Assembly (NCBI GenBank): GCA_016841605.1 | Contig: JAENYV010000008.1 | Coordinates: 1 to 38,127, forward strand | Length of the DNA stretch: 38,127 nucleotides | Direction of reading: 5' to 3' | DNA from: Dethiobacter alkaliphilus | GTDB lineage: Bacteria; Bacillota; Dethiobacteria; DTU022; UBA8154 | Part shown: piece after piece, positions 22,047 to 31,118 of the stretch | Layout of the letters: each line of letters opens with the position of its first letter | Numbering within the stretch: position 1 is the first letter of the stretch | Position numbers and translations under genes: made by a program | The notes under the pieces: model-generated | Told to the model about the DNA's origin: nothing | The model's input: the letters and a program-made list of their open reading frames with translations, nothing else | The model's database searches: none

Positions 22047-25000
22047 TGAAACCGGCAGATTTTTCCGTCAACCGTCCTGTGACGATAATTATGGCAGTTC
22101 TGGTGGTTCTGATGATCGGTGCTGTCTCCTTGAGCGGTTTGAACGTGGATATGTTCCCGGAGATGAGTTTTCCCGTTGCTGTTGTAATAACAAGTTACCA
22201 GGGATCTGCTCCACAGGAAGTGGAAAATATGATCAGCAGGCCTCTGGAAGAAGTGCTGGGCACGGTCGGCAATATTAAGAACATCAGTTCTATGTCATCC
22301 ATGGGCAATTCCATCGTTATTACGGAATTTGAAACAGGCACAAATATGGATTTTGCCTCCCTGGAGATGCGGGAAAAGATCGATATGGTCCGGGGTGCTC
22401 TGCCTGAAGGGGCAAGCGACCCCATGCTTTTAAAAATGGATTTGAATATGATGCCGGTCTTGATGCTGGCTGTGAGCGGTGATCGTCCGGTCGATGAATT
22501 AAACGGCATCGCGGAGGATGTTATTAAACCTCTTATAGAGCGGCAGGACGGGGTTGCATCAGTTGAAGTGACGGGTGGGCTGACAAGAGAGATTCAGGTA
22601 ATTGTGGAACCGGAAAAGCTCGCTGCTCATGGTCTCAGTATTACGGATGTGGTGCAGGCTCTGCAGATGCAAAATATGAACCTTTCCGCGGGCCTTGCTG
22701 CCAGGGGCGGTCAGGAGATGGCGTTGCGGGTGATCGGGGAATATTCCGAGATAGCCGAGATAGCCGCAAGCAGCCTGACGACTTCTTCGGGAGCACAACT
22801 TCGCCTGGATGATGTGGCCCGCATTGAGGACGGATTTGAGGATTCAACCGGCTTCAGCAGAAGTGGAGAGCAACCAAGTGTTTTACTGTCTATCCAAAAG
22901 CAGTCCGGCTCCAATACGGTTTCCGTTGTGCGCGATGCCCGGAGTGTTTTGGAGGAGCTTGAGTCCCAGTTGCCTGAGGATGTTGTCGTTCTTACTGTGA
23001 TGGATCAGGCGGAATATATTGAGCTTTCCATCCAAAACATCTATCGCAACCTGCTTCTGGGAGCTTTGCTGGCTATGGTTGTGCTCTTTATTTTTCTGAG
23101 AAACCTGCGCAGTACTCTGATTATAGCACTGGCCATGCCCATTTCGGTTGTGACAACGTTTATTCTTATTTATTTCGGCGGACTAACCCTTAATATGATG
23201 ACCCTGGGAGGCCTGGCTCTCGGCATAGGTATGATGGTGGACAGTTCCATCGTTGTTCTGGAAAATATTTTTAGATTCAGGGAAAAAGGTTCTGAACGGA
23301 TGGAAGCAGCGAAGAGCGGTTCAGGGGAAGTGGCCAATGCCATTACTGCTTCCGTTTTAACGACTATTGCCGTTTTTTTCCCCATTGTTTACGTGGAAGG
23401 GATCGCATCGGAGCTTTTTTCCGAGCTGGCTTTGACAGTTTCTTTTGCCCTGATTTCATCCCTTTTGATCGCCTTAACGCTCATTCCCATGCTGTCTTCA
23501 CGGCTTCTGAAAATCGACAGGATTGATAACAATAATAACCATATGGGGTCAGAGAGTGCAGAGATAAAACCCAAAGGATGGGCTTACCGGCTGCTTCGTC
23601 GCACTGAAAAGTGGTTTAAAGCTCTTGATGTCTTTTACAGGGTCATGCTGGGCTGGTGCCTCTCCCACCGGATAGTGACGGTGGTAATTATCGCCGTACT
23701 GTTTGTGGGGAGCCTGCTTCTGGTGCCGACTATTGGAGCGGAGTTTATCCCCTCCATGGATCAGGGTATGATTAGTGTTGATATTGAATTACCACGCGGT
23801 TCCGGTCTGGAAGAGACCGATAAAATAGTTGCGCAGGTGGAGCGGGCTTTTGAGCGGTATGAAAACGATATTGAACTGATCTTTTCCAGTATCGGCAGCA
23901 GCGGGATGGACGGTATGGGGGGAATGGGCGGAGGAAGCTCGAACCGCGGCACCATTTACGTGGACATGGCGCCGCTGGAAGAAAGAACGAACAGTACTGA
24001 GGAAGTTATTGAAGGCGTGCGCAGTCAGGTCATTGCCATCCCTGGAGCGGAGATTACGGTTAGTGCCGCTGAAATGGGATTCAGCACAGGAACTTCCGCA
24101 CCGGTAGAGATTACCCTGAAGGGCGATGATCTTGAAGAACTCAATATTTTATCTGCCCGGATAGCCGAACTGGTGCGAGGTATCTCCGGCACCAGGGAAG
24201 TAACCACCAGTCTAGAGGAAGGGCAGTCGGAGATTCAGCTGGTGGTGGACAGGGAGAAAGCGATCGTGTATGGCCTGAGTGCCTCACAGATTGCTTCCAC
24301 GGTCAGGACGGCTGTTGAAGGGCAGGTTGCTACTCGCTACCGGACCGGGAGCGAAGAGATCGATGTGCGGGTACGCCTGAGCGAAGAGGGCAAAAAAGAA
24401 GTAACGGAAATAGAGAACCTGCTGGTAGCGTCCCCCGTAGGCTTAATGGTGCCCCTCGGGGAAGTTGCAGAGATCCGTGAGCTGCAGGCTCCCAGCACTA
24501 TTCAGCGTAGCAATCAGGTGCGGGTGGTCTCCATTACCGCGCAGCTGGAAGCCGGTCGGGATCTGGCCGCGGTAATGGCAGAGCTGGAGAAGAGCATTGA
24601 GCAAAATTTTATTTTACCGCCCGGATACACGTTGGATTACGGAGGGGAATTCGAACTCATGAGCGATGCCTTCGGCGACCTGCTTATTGCCCTGGTAATG
24701 GCCGTAGCTTTGGTCTACATGATATTGGCGGCTCAATTTGAATCGCTGCTACACCCCTTTGTGATTATGTTTTCCCTACCGGTAACGGTTATCGGCGTTG
24801 TTCTGGCCCTTTTTATCACTGGAAGCACCTTTAGTGTGGTTACCTTTATCGGCGTAATTATGCTGGCGGGTATTGTGGTCAACAATGCCATCGTTCTGGT
24901 GGATTATATAAACCAGCTGCGGCAGCAGGGCCTGGAACGGGACGAGGCTATTTTAACGGCGGGCCCGATCAGGTTAAGGCCCATCCTTATGACCGCGTTG

Positions 25001-25207
25001 ACAACTATCCTGGCTATGGTTCCGCTGGCTTTCGATACAGGGGAGGGCGCGGAGATGCAGGCCTCCATGGCCATCGCAGTCATCGGCGGCCTGACGGTTT
25101 CTACTTTTTTGACCCTGCTTTTTGTGCCGGTTATTTATTCACTTTTTGACAGCCTGCGCAGGATTGGACGCCGGAAAAAGAAGGCACCGGTTGATGCTGC
25201 CGGTTAA
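22046..25207 (+). CDS. RND efflux pump, AcrB/SwrC family
   Basis: This 1053-residue proton-driven exporter of the resistance-nodulation-division family has twelve predicted transmembrane helices in two halves. Each half is preceded by large extracytoplasmic loops. The TM4 region GGLALGIGMMVDSSIVVLENI carries the aspartate of the proton relay, and the matching block IVVNNAIVLVDYINQLRQQG lies in the second half. The extracytoplasmic domain contains a Met/Gly-rich stretch (GMDGMGGMGGG, about 23905-23935) seen in some Firmicute homologues. Its relatives in monoderms, such as SwrC of Bacillus, export surfactant-like or amphipathic compounds. It forms an operon with the adaptor before it and the TetR regulator after it. 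Confidence 0.93.
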   Translation: MKPADFSVNRPVTIIMAVLVVLMIGAVSLSGLNVDMFPEMSFPVAVVITSYQGSAPQEVENMISRPLEEVLGTVGNIKNISSMSSMGNSIVITEFETGTNMDFASLEMREKIDMVRGALPEGASDPMLLKMDLNMMPVLMLAVSGDRPVDELNGIAEDVIKPLIERQDGVASVEVTGGLTREIQVIVEPEKLAAHGLSITDVVQALQMQNMNLSAGLAARGGQEMALRVIGEYSEIAEIAASSLTTSSGAQLRLDDVARIEDGFEDSTGFSRSGEQPSVLLSIQKQSGSNTVSVVRDARSVLEELESQLPEDVVVLTVMDQAEYIELSIQNIYRNLLLGALLAMVVLFIFLRNLRSTLIIALAMPISVVTTFILIYFGGLTLNMMTLGGLALGIGMMVDSSIVVLENIFRFREKGSERMEAAKSGSGEVANAITASVLTTIAVFFPIVYVEGIASELFSELALTVSFALISSLLIALTLIPMLSSRLLKIDRIDNNNNHMGSESAEIKPKGWAYRLLRRTEKWFKALDVFYRVMLGWCLSHRIVTVVIIAVLFVGSLLLVPTIGAEFIPSMDQGMISVDIELPRGSGLEETDKIVAQVERAFERYENDIELIFSSIGSSGMDGMGGMGGGSSNRGTIYVDMAPLEERTNSTEEVIEGVRSQVIAIPGAEITVSAAEMGFSTGTSAPVEITLKGDDLEELNILSARIAELVRGISGTREVTTSLEEGQSEIQLVVDREKAIVYGLSASQIASTVRTAVEGQVATRYRTGSEEIDVRVRLSEEGKKEVTEIENLLVASPVGLMVPLGEVAEIRELQAPSTIQRSNQVRVVSITAQLEAGRDLAAVMAELEKSIEQNFILPPGYTLDYGGEFELMSDAFGDLLIALVMAVALVYMILAAQFESLLHPFVIMFSLPVTVIGVVLALFITGSTFSVVTFIGVIMLAGIVVNNAIVLVDYINQLRQQGLERDEAILTAGPIRLRPILMTALTTILAMVPLAFDTGEGAEMQASMAIAVIGGLTVSTFLTLLFVPVIYSLFDSLRRIGRRKKKAPVDAAG

Positions 25208-25281
25208 TGTTTGCTGCCGATGTATTTTGAGGCCGGTATTTTTAGTTAAACAAGGATATACTTACAAGGTGATGTGAAAAA

Positions 25282-25896
25282 ATGTCTGATATTAATAAAA
25301 TTTCCGGGGATAAACGCTTGCGCATCATCAAAGCCGCGACCAAAATTTTTTCCCGCAAAGGCTTTCACAAGGCCAAGGTGGAAGAAATTGCCGAAGAGGC
25401 TGTAGTGGGCAAGGGCACTGTCTATGAATATTTTGCCAGCAAGAAGGAGCTGTTCCTGGAGATGATTCTGTATGCGCATCAGCAATACCAGGACAGCTTG
25501 GAGCAGGAGCTTTCCCGGGCCGAAACATTCCGTGACGGATTGCAGAAACTGTTTCAGGTTACCATGAACTTTATGAAGGAGCATAAAGAGATGGCCTTGA
25601 TTTTGCTGGCCGATCACCCCCTGTTGGGAGAAGATATTCACAAAGTTTTGTGTCAGAAAGAGCAGCAGCAACTGGAGTCTATGTCCAAAATGCTGCAAGA
25701 TGTGACCCGGCGGGGAGAGATTCGGCCTGTCAGTACCCACGCTGCTTCTCTGGTAATTTTTGGTGCCCTGTACCTGATTTGCGGTCAGGTTGTCTTTCAT
25801 GAAGACAATCAAGAGACAGATTTCCAGCAACTTTCCCAAGAGGCCATCAATATTATTTTAAGGGGACTGGCACCGCCTGTGAAAGAGATGCTTTGA
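25282..25896 (+). CDS. TetR/AcrR-family transcriptional regulator
   Basis: This 204-residue repressor has an N-terminal helix-turn-helix (RIIKAATKIFSRKGFHKAKVEEIAEEAVVGKGTVYEYFASKKELF, about 14-58) and an all-helical ligand domain. The start is ATG 25282 with AAGGTGATG upstream. It lies 75 bases after the RND pump gene, so it is probably transcribed with the efflux genes and represses them from the promoter at 20846-20910. The inducer is unknown. Confidence 0.9.
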   Translation: MSDINKISGDKRLRIIKAATKIFSRKGFHKAKVEEIAEEAVVGKGTVYEYFASKKELFLEMILYAHQQYQDSLEQELSRAETFRDGLQKLFQVTMNFMKEHKEMALILLADHPLLGEDIHKVLCQKEQQQLESMSKMLQDVTRRGEIRPVSTHAASLVIFGALYLICGQVVFHEDNQETDFQQLSQEAINIILRGLAPPVKEML

Positions 25897-25903
25897 GAGC
25901 AGC

Positions 25904-25947
25904 AAAAAGAAAAAACACAGTCTTAGAACTGTGTTTTTTCTTTTTTT
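25904..25947 (+). terminator. Intrinsic terminator of the RND-TetR operon
   Basis: An 18-bp perfect stem (25904-25921 with 25928-25945) with a 6-base loop ends in a long T-run. The stem core is AACACAGT / ACTGTGTT. The A-run on the left arm means it may also act on the minus strand. Confidence 0.88.
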
Positions 25948-26068
25948 AGCCGCAGGAAAAAAAAAATAAAAAAAGAATTTATGATTAGCAAGAATTTTGG
26001 AAGGAACTCTTTATCTCCACCTATCTTCACCGGGAGCAGAGAATCTAAATGGAAAGGAACAGATATAT

Positions 26069-28426
26069 ATGACGGTAAGGAAAATTTTTATCCGGAATTT
26101 GGTGTTACTTATTGCCCTTTTTATTCTTTCTCTTACTTTAACTTTCAATCCTGCCGCGGCGCAGGAGGATGTTTCAGGGAGACGACAAAATGGGTGGAAA
26201 CAATTGGTTGCAACTGATTATGTTTATGATATCGCTGTCAGCGGAGGTCATCTCTGGCAAGGGATTAACGGCGGGGCCATTTTACGCAGCCTTTCCGCTT
26301 CGCAGGTTTACAGGCATTATCACAAGCTAAACAGCGGCCTGAGGGGCAGCCATGTCTATGTCACTGCTCCCGATAAAAAGGGTGGAGTCTGGCTGGGGAC
26401 GGAAAAAGGAATTGTCTACTATAACGCCCAGGGGGACTGGAGCTGTTACAATACGGAGAATAGCCCCCTGACGGTTAATGATGTGCAGGCTATCCATCTT
26501 GATGACAAGGGCGGAGTCTGGTTCGGCACCTGGCGGGGTGGAGCCTATTATCTGGGGGCAGATAAAAAGTGGCAAACGTACAATACGGAAAACAGTTCCC
26601 TTCCCGGCAACCGTATTTATGCCGTAACCACTGACAGGGAAGGGGGTACCTGGTTTGGGGTCGACAGTTGCGGAGCCGCATACTTGAGCGCCGAAGGGGA
26701 GTGGAGCGTTGTCAATGCATCCAACAGTGACTTGCCGGTGAACGATGTGCCGGATATAGTTGTGGATAGCGAGGGTTCCGTATGGTTTGCCACCTATAAC
26801 GGCCTGGCCTGTTTGGAGAGCAGTGGCGAGTGGAAGATCTACTCGACAGAGAATTCTATCCTTCCTACGGATCTTATCTCCGCCCTGACTCTGTCGGAAG
26901 AAGGAAGCCTCTGGGCAGGGGCGGGAGGCGGAGTGGCCCGCATTGCGGGGGGAGAGGTTAAGACGGTCTATACAAAAGAAAACAGCAAGCTTCCCGGGGA
27001 TGTGGTTAAAAGCCTGTCTCTAGACGAGTCAGGCCGGGTTTGGGCCGGTACCTGGGGAGGCGGAGTGGCCTGTTTGACCCCCTCTGAAGACACCTGGACG
27101 GTCTATAATTACATAACAACGCAGATGCCGGGGAAACTTGCCCTTCCTTCCAATACCATTAATACTGTTCTGCCTTTGCACCTGGAGGGGGATGATACGG
27201 TCTGGTTCGGGACTGATAAAGGAGCAGCGAGTTTTGACCTCCAGGGCGTTACTTGGAATAATTTCCCTCTAGGAGAGCAAAGCGGAGGGGAGCCTGCCCA
27301 TGTGCGGCGGATCAGCCGTGGCCCGGACGGCAGTTTGGCTTTTGCCCTTGACGGTGGTGGACTGGCCGTCTTGAATACGGCGGGTTCCTGGAAACGCTAC
27401 CGGGAGAGTAACAGCGCTCTTCCTTCAGATGCTGTGATTGATGCGGTCTTTGATGATACAGGCGGCATATGGATAGCAACAATGGGGGACGGAGCTGCAT
27501 ATTTTTCTGCCTCCGGCCAATGGACCCTTTACAATACTGAAAATAGTGCCATACCTTCCGATTACCTCAATTGTGTTCTTCCGGCCGGAGGGAAAGTCTG
27601 GTTCGGCACCTGGGGAGACGGGGCTTCGGTCTACGATTCCCGGGAAGAAAGCTGGCAGGTATACAATACAGCTAACAGCAAACTGCCCCTGGACGATATT
27701 CGCTGCCTCTTAACGGATTTTGACGGGGGAATCTGGTTCGGGACCTGGGGCGGAGGCCCGGCTAGATTGGATGCGCTGGGAAACTGGAGCCTTTCGAATG
27801 AAAACAGCGGTTTGCCTGCTGATATTATCCGCTCTCTGGCTATAGATCCCGCAGGAAGAATCTGGGCGGCTACTCCGGCAGGTGCGGCATACTGCAATAA
27901 TGGAGTTTGGAAGGCGCTCGACTCCGGTGAAACGGGTCTTCAGAGCGATAATTTGTGGCAGGTAGCCTGTGACCAAGCGGGCAATGTCTGGTTTTCCACC
28001 TATGAAAGCGGCGTTGCCGTTTATAACCCGCAGGGTTTGACTTCAGCGGTACAGGGGATTAATGATTTGGCACAAAAACCGGAGGAGATCATTTTGTACG
28101 TGAACAAGAAAATTTTGCGGCCTGATGTGCCGCCCCTTATGCAGGAGGCGCGGGTCCTGGTTCCTTTACGCATAATTTCCGAAAGCCTGGGGGCGCAGGT
28201 AAACTGGGAAAGCGGAACAGGAAAGATTGAAGTGGAACTGGATGAAAAGAAACTCGAACTAGCTGTAGGCAGTAAAGTAGTGATGGTGGACGGGGTGCAA
28301 AAGGAGCTGGATGTTCTCCCGCTCCTGGTCGACGGCCGCATCCTTGTTCCCCTGCGCTTTATCGGCGAAAATCTGGGTCTTACCGTTCAATGGGACGGCG
28401 CAGTCCGTGCCGTCGTTGCCAACTAA
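26069..28426 (+). CDS. Secreted 14-repeat beta-propeller protein with copper-amine-oxidase-N domain
   Basis: This exported protein has about 785 residues. The start is placed at ATG 26069 (MTVRKIFIRNLVLLIALF), with AAAGGAAC upstream and a signal peptide ending near PAAAQ. The body is made of two-component-regulator propeller repeats: I count fourteen W-x-G/A-T blocks (such as VWFGTWRGG, IWFGTWGGG), each preceded by YNTENSxLP-type linkers. This fits two seven-bladed propellers. The C-terminus (last ~110 residues) is a copper amine oxidase N-terminal-like domain (VLVPLRIISESLGAQVNWE, later ILVPLRFIGENLGLTV), common in Firmicute surface proteins. No kinase domain is present, so it is a binding or sensing surface protein rather than a sensor kinase. 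Ligand unknown. Confidence 0.85.
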   Translation: MTVRKIFIRNLVLLIALFILSLTLTFNPAAAQEDVSGRRQNGWKQLVATDYVYDIAVSGGHLWQGINGGAILRSLSASQVYRHYHKLNSGLRGSHVYVTAPDKKGGVWLGTEKGIVYYNAQGDWSCYNTENSPLTVNDVQAIHLDDKGGVWFGTWRGGAYYLGADKKWQTYNTENSSLPGNRIYAVTTDREGGTWFGVDSCGAAYLSAEGEWSVVNASNSDLPVNDVPDIVVDSEGSVWFATYNGLACLESSGEWKIYSTENSILPTDLISALTLSEEGSLWAGAGGGVARIAGGEVKTVYTKENSKLPGDVVKSLSLDESGRVWAGTWGGGVACLTPSEDTWTVYNYITTQMPGKLALPSNTINTVLPLHLEGDDTVWFGTDKGAASFDLQGVTWNNFPLGEQSGGEPAHVRRISRGPDGSLAFALDGGGLAVLNTAGSWKRYRESNSALPSDAVIDAVFDDTGGIWIATMGDGAAYFSASGQWTLYNTENSAIPSDYLNCVLPAGGKVWFGTWGDGASVYDSREESWQVYNTANSKLPLDDIRCLLTDFDGGIWFGTWGGGPARLDALGNWSLSNENSGLPADIIRSLAIDPAGRIWAATPAGAAYCNNGVWKALDSGETGLQSDNLWQVACDQAGNVWFSTYESGVAVYNPQGLTSAVQGINDLAQKPEEIILYVNKKILRPDVPPLMQEARVLVPLRIISESLGAQVNWESGTGKIEVELDEKKLELAVGSKVVMVDGVQKELDVLPLLVDGRILVPLRFIGENLGLTVQWDGAVRAVVAN

Positions 28427-28429
28427 TGC

Positions 28430-28456
28430 GAAGCAAGGGGACGGTTCTCTTGCTTC
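28430..28456. repeat. Left 27-bp REP-like inverted repeat
   Basis: It starts four bases after the propeller-gene stop codon. The ends GAAGCAA and TTGCTTC pair around a 13-base loop containing GGGGACGGTTCTC. It is an imperfect reverse complement of 29309-29335. Confidence 0.75.
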
Positions 28457-28516
28457 TATTCTTTTCCTGCTATATCCTATCTGCAAAGGTAATCGGGTAT
28501 CAGGGGGATAGTTGTC

Positions 28517-29299
28517 ATGCCACGAAGTGCAAGGCAAAAAAGCGAAAGCGGGATTTACCATATTATCCTACGGGGTACAAACCGGCAGTTAATATTTCAT
28601 GAAGACAGTGATCGTATCCGCTATCTTGAAACCCTGAAAAGGTACAAAATTGAGCGTGCTTTTATGGTACTTGGCTGGTGTTTAATGGGAAATCATATCC
28701 ATCTTCTTCTACAAGAAGGAAAAGCTGAAATAGCAGACATAATGAAACGAATTGGGGTAAGTTTTGTATGGTATTACAATAGTAAATATAATACCACCGG
28801 GCATTTATTTCAAGACAGATATAACAGTGAAGCTGTTGAATCTGATGCATATTTGTTGACAGTTATTCGCTATATTCATCAAAATCCTGTTAAAGCGGGG
28901 ATCGTGAAATGGCCTTCTGAATGGCAGTGGAGTAGTTGCTTAGGGTACTACGGGAAAGATGTTTACCCACCGAATTTACTAGATAGTAATTTTATTCTAA
29001 ATATGTTTTCAAAAGGTAGGGAAACGGCAATAAAATGTTTTAAAGAATATAACGATGCGGAAAACAAAGATGTTTGCTTGGATGATACCGGTAAAATACG
29101 ATTAACTGATGAAAATGCAAGAGAAGAAATTAAAAAAGTAATCTCACCTCTGGATATTGTTGAGGTTAGAGGTCTGCAGAAAAACCGGCGAGATGAACTA
29201 TTGATAAGAGTTAAAAAGATTGAAGGAATTACCCAAAGGCAAGCGGCTAGAATTTTGGGGATTCCATCAAGTCTGATATTTAAAGCAAAACAAGAATAA
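28517..29299 (+). CDS. REP-associated Y1 transposase (RAYT, IS200-like)
   Basis: This 260-residue single-strand DNA transposase is of the Y1_Tnp / TnpA-REP family. The N-terminal block YHIILRGTNRQLIF, the metal-binding HUH motif GNHIHLLL and the block HLFQDRYNSEAV (with nearby Tyr residues) are typical. RYIHQNPVKAGIV is a strong family signature. A C-terminal helical extension (about 180-260) ends in a DNA-binding-like segment (RQAARILGIPSSLIF). The start is ATG 28517 after AGGGGGATAG. RAYTs move or maintain REP-type hairpins and are often single-copy domesticated genes. The flanking repeats support a functional or recent element. Confidence 0.9.
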   Translation: MPRSARQKSESGIYHIILRGTNRQLIFHEDSDRIRYLETLKRYKIERAFMVLGWCLMGNHIHLLLQEGKAEIADIMKRIGVSFVWYYNSKYNTTGHLFQDRYNSEAVESDAYLLTVIRYIHQNPVKAGIVKWPSEWQWSSCLGYYGKDVYPPNLLDSNFILNMFSKGRETAIKCFKEYNDAENKDVCLDDTGKIRLTDENAREEIKKVISPLDIVEVRGLQKNRRDELLIRVKKIEGITQRQAARILGIPSSLIFKAKQE

Positions 29300-29308
29300 A
29301 CCTCTTGG

Positions 29309-29335
29309 GAAGCAAAAGAACCGTCCCCCTGCTTC
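29309..29335. repeat. Right 27-bp REP-like inverted repeat
   Basis: It lies ten bases after the transposase stop codon and just before the end of the convergent HD-GYP gene. Inner core GAACCGTCCCC; ends GAAGCA and TGCTTC. It pairs with 28430-28456 at 25 of 27 positions. Confidence 0.75.
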
Positions 29336-29339
29336 TTCC

Positions 29340-31118
29340 TTATAGTTTTTCCCAAATTTTTTGCCGGATAAAGAGGTCCATGATGTTTTTATCTATTTTT
29401 CCCTCTTTGACCATAAAACCCATTATTTTAAGAGCATTCTCCACCGGCATACCTTTTTTATAAGGGCGGTCACTGGCGGTGAGAGCGTCATAGATATCCG
29501 CAATAGCCAGAATACGTGCTTCAATAGGAATCTGTTCCCCTTTTAGCCCAAGGGGGTATCCTTTTCCATCAAGATGTTCGTGGTGCATACAGGCCAGTTC
29601 CGGTGCCCGGGCGAGCTTCTTGGTAAAAGGCATTTTGGCAAGCATTTTTCCGGTAATGACCACGTGGTCCTCCATAATTTTGCGTTCTTCTTCCGTAAGA
29701 GTTCCTTTTGCCACGGTGAGAGAAGCCAGTTCTTTGGAGGTCAGGAGCGGATAAATATGGCCGTCTTCTCCGGTAAAAGTTAAATTGCCCAGCGCTTCAA
29801 GCTTTTCCTTTAGACCGTTATCAATGAATGTAGCGGGATTATCGGCCCGGATGATTAATTCCCGGGCTGACTGAAGTATCTTTATTTTCTTTTCTCCATG
29901 CGGTTCTTTTTCTCCAAAAGCTCTATTAACATTTTTTGTGTTCTTTATTCTGTCCGTATTGTTATCTTCTTGTGTTATGGAAGTATTTCTTTTGTTGTTT
30001 ATTTCTTGTCGGCTTTTTCCTGTATATTTTTGGAGATCTCTCCATAGGAGGGCATTTTTTTCTTTTTGCAGGGCGTATTCTATACGTCCCACTACCAAAG
30101 GGAGTTGGTCGTCGAGGCGGGTGGCCTTGTTCATTACTTTGAGAGGTGTGGCCACCTTACCTATATCATGAAGCCAGCCGGCCATAACGAGAACTTTCAG
30201 CCGGTCATCGTCAAAGTATTCCGAGGCCAGTGGTCCGCTTCCGGTCCGGTTAATCTCCAGGGCTATCAGGTGGGAAAGCCGGCTGACTTTTTGGGTGTGG
30301 GTGGCGTTATAGGGGGTCTGGGCATCGATGGCAGTGACCATGACCTGGACGAATGATTCAAACAGATTTTCAATCTCCCGGATTAATTGCATGTTGCTCA
30401 GCGCTATGGCGGCCAGGGAAGAAAGAGATTGTATAATAGCCTGATAACCGGGATCGAAAGGTATAACCTCGCCTGTTTTTTCATCCTGGGCGTTTAGAAG
30501 CTGAAGAACTCCGATAACCTCCTCCAGGTGATTTTTCAGGGGAATTACCAACATGGAGCAAGTGCGGTAGCCAGTTATGCTATCATATTCGCGAGGGCCG
30601 GAAAAATCGAATCCTTCAGCTTCGTACACATCGGAGATATTTATTGCCTCAGCGGTAGCCGCGACATAGCCGGAGACATATTCCCGGGCGATGGGAACCG
30701 GAGGGAGGGTAATTTCTTCGCCTTTCCCCCCGAGGAAGGTGTTCATCGTTTTATTATGTAAAATTTTCATCTTCAATTGTTCGCCTTCAACCAGGTAGAG
30801 TGTGCCGGCATCGGCATTGGTGATCCGGCGAGCCTCCAGCATGATCATCTCCAGGAGCTTATTGCTGTCCTTTTCAGCGGAGAGGGCTATGCCGATAGAA
30901 ACAAAATTTTCTAATTGTTTAATAGTTTCGTCAATGGGGGCGGACGAGTTAATATTTACCACCTTCTTCCAGATAAATTTGATCATTTTAAGTATAACAG
31001 AATTTCCTTTTAAGTAAACAGTTTGGCAATTACTCGGATTAACATCATATAAAGAAAAAAAAATTTTTATAAGAAAAAAAAGGTAAATGATGAAAAATAA
31101 CGAATAAAACTGATACAA
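29340..31118 (-). CDS. GAF / HD-GYP domain signalling protein
   Basis: This 592-residue protein is probably a cyclic-di-GMP (or related) phosphodiesterase. A hydrophobic N-terminal helix (about 7-23) is followed by a GAF sensor domain (about 70-245) and an HD-GYP domain. Visible HD-GYP residues are H274, H317-D318 (GWLHDIGK), H485, HHE 512-514 and GYP 520-522. A long insertion (about 335-470) separates the HD motif from the second half, as in one known branch of the family. TTG 31118 is supported by GAGGAG upstream. An internal ATG at 30986 would remove the membrane segment but has a poor ribosome-binding site. It converges on the transposase gene and appears monocistronic. Confidence 0.87.
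   Translation of the reverse strand: MYQFYSLFFIIYLFFLIKIFFSLYDVNPSNCQTVYLKGNSVILKMIKFIWKKVVNINSSAPIDETIKQLENFVSIGIALSAEKDSNKLLEMIMLEARRITNADAGTLYLVEGEQLKMKILHNKTMNTFLGGKGEEITLPPVPIAREYVSGYVAATAEAINISDVYEAEGFDFSGPREYDSITGYRTCSMLVIPLKNHLEEVIGVLQLLNAQDEKTGEVIPFDPGYQAIIQSLSSLAAIALSNMQLIREIENLFESFVQVMVTAIDAQTPYNATHTQKVSRLSHLIALEINRTGSGPLASEYFDDDRLKVLVMAGWLHDIGKVATPLKVMNKATRLDDQLPLVVGRIEYALQKEKNALLWRDLQKYTGKSRQEINNKRNTSITQEDNNTDRIKNTKNVNRAFGEKEPHGEKKIKILQSARELIIRADNPATFIDNGLKEKLEALGNLTFTGEDGHIYPLLTSKELASLTVAKGTLTEEERKIMEDHVVITGKMLAKMPFTKKLARAPELACMHHEHLDGKGYPLGLKGEQIPIEARILAIADIYDALTASDRPYKKGMPVENALKIMGFMVKEGKIDKNIMDLFIRQKIWEKL

Larger units (their letters stand above)
28430..29335 (+). mobile_element. 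RAYT-type element bounded by inverted repeats
   Basis: A REP-associated tyrosine transposase gene (28517-29299) is bracketed by 27-bp sequences at 28430-28456 and 29309-29335. These are reverse complements at 25 of 27 positions. Each repeat is itself able to form a small hairpin (GAAGCAA / TTGCTTC ends), as REP-like elements do. The block is AT-richer than the propeller gene on its left. Confidence 0.72.

Noticed and set aside
25246-25839. A 197-codon open frame antisense to the TetR gene.
   Set aside because: It is fully overlapped by the clearly recognisable TetR coding sequence, with no domain or ribosome-binding site of its own.
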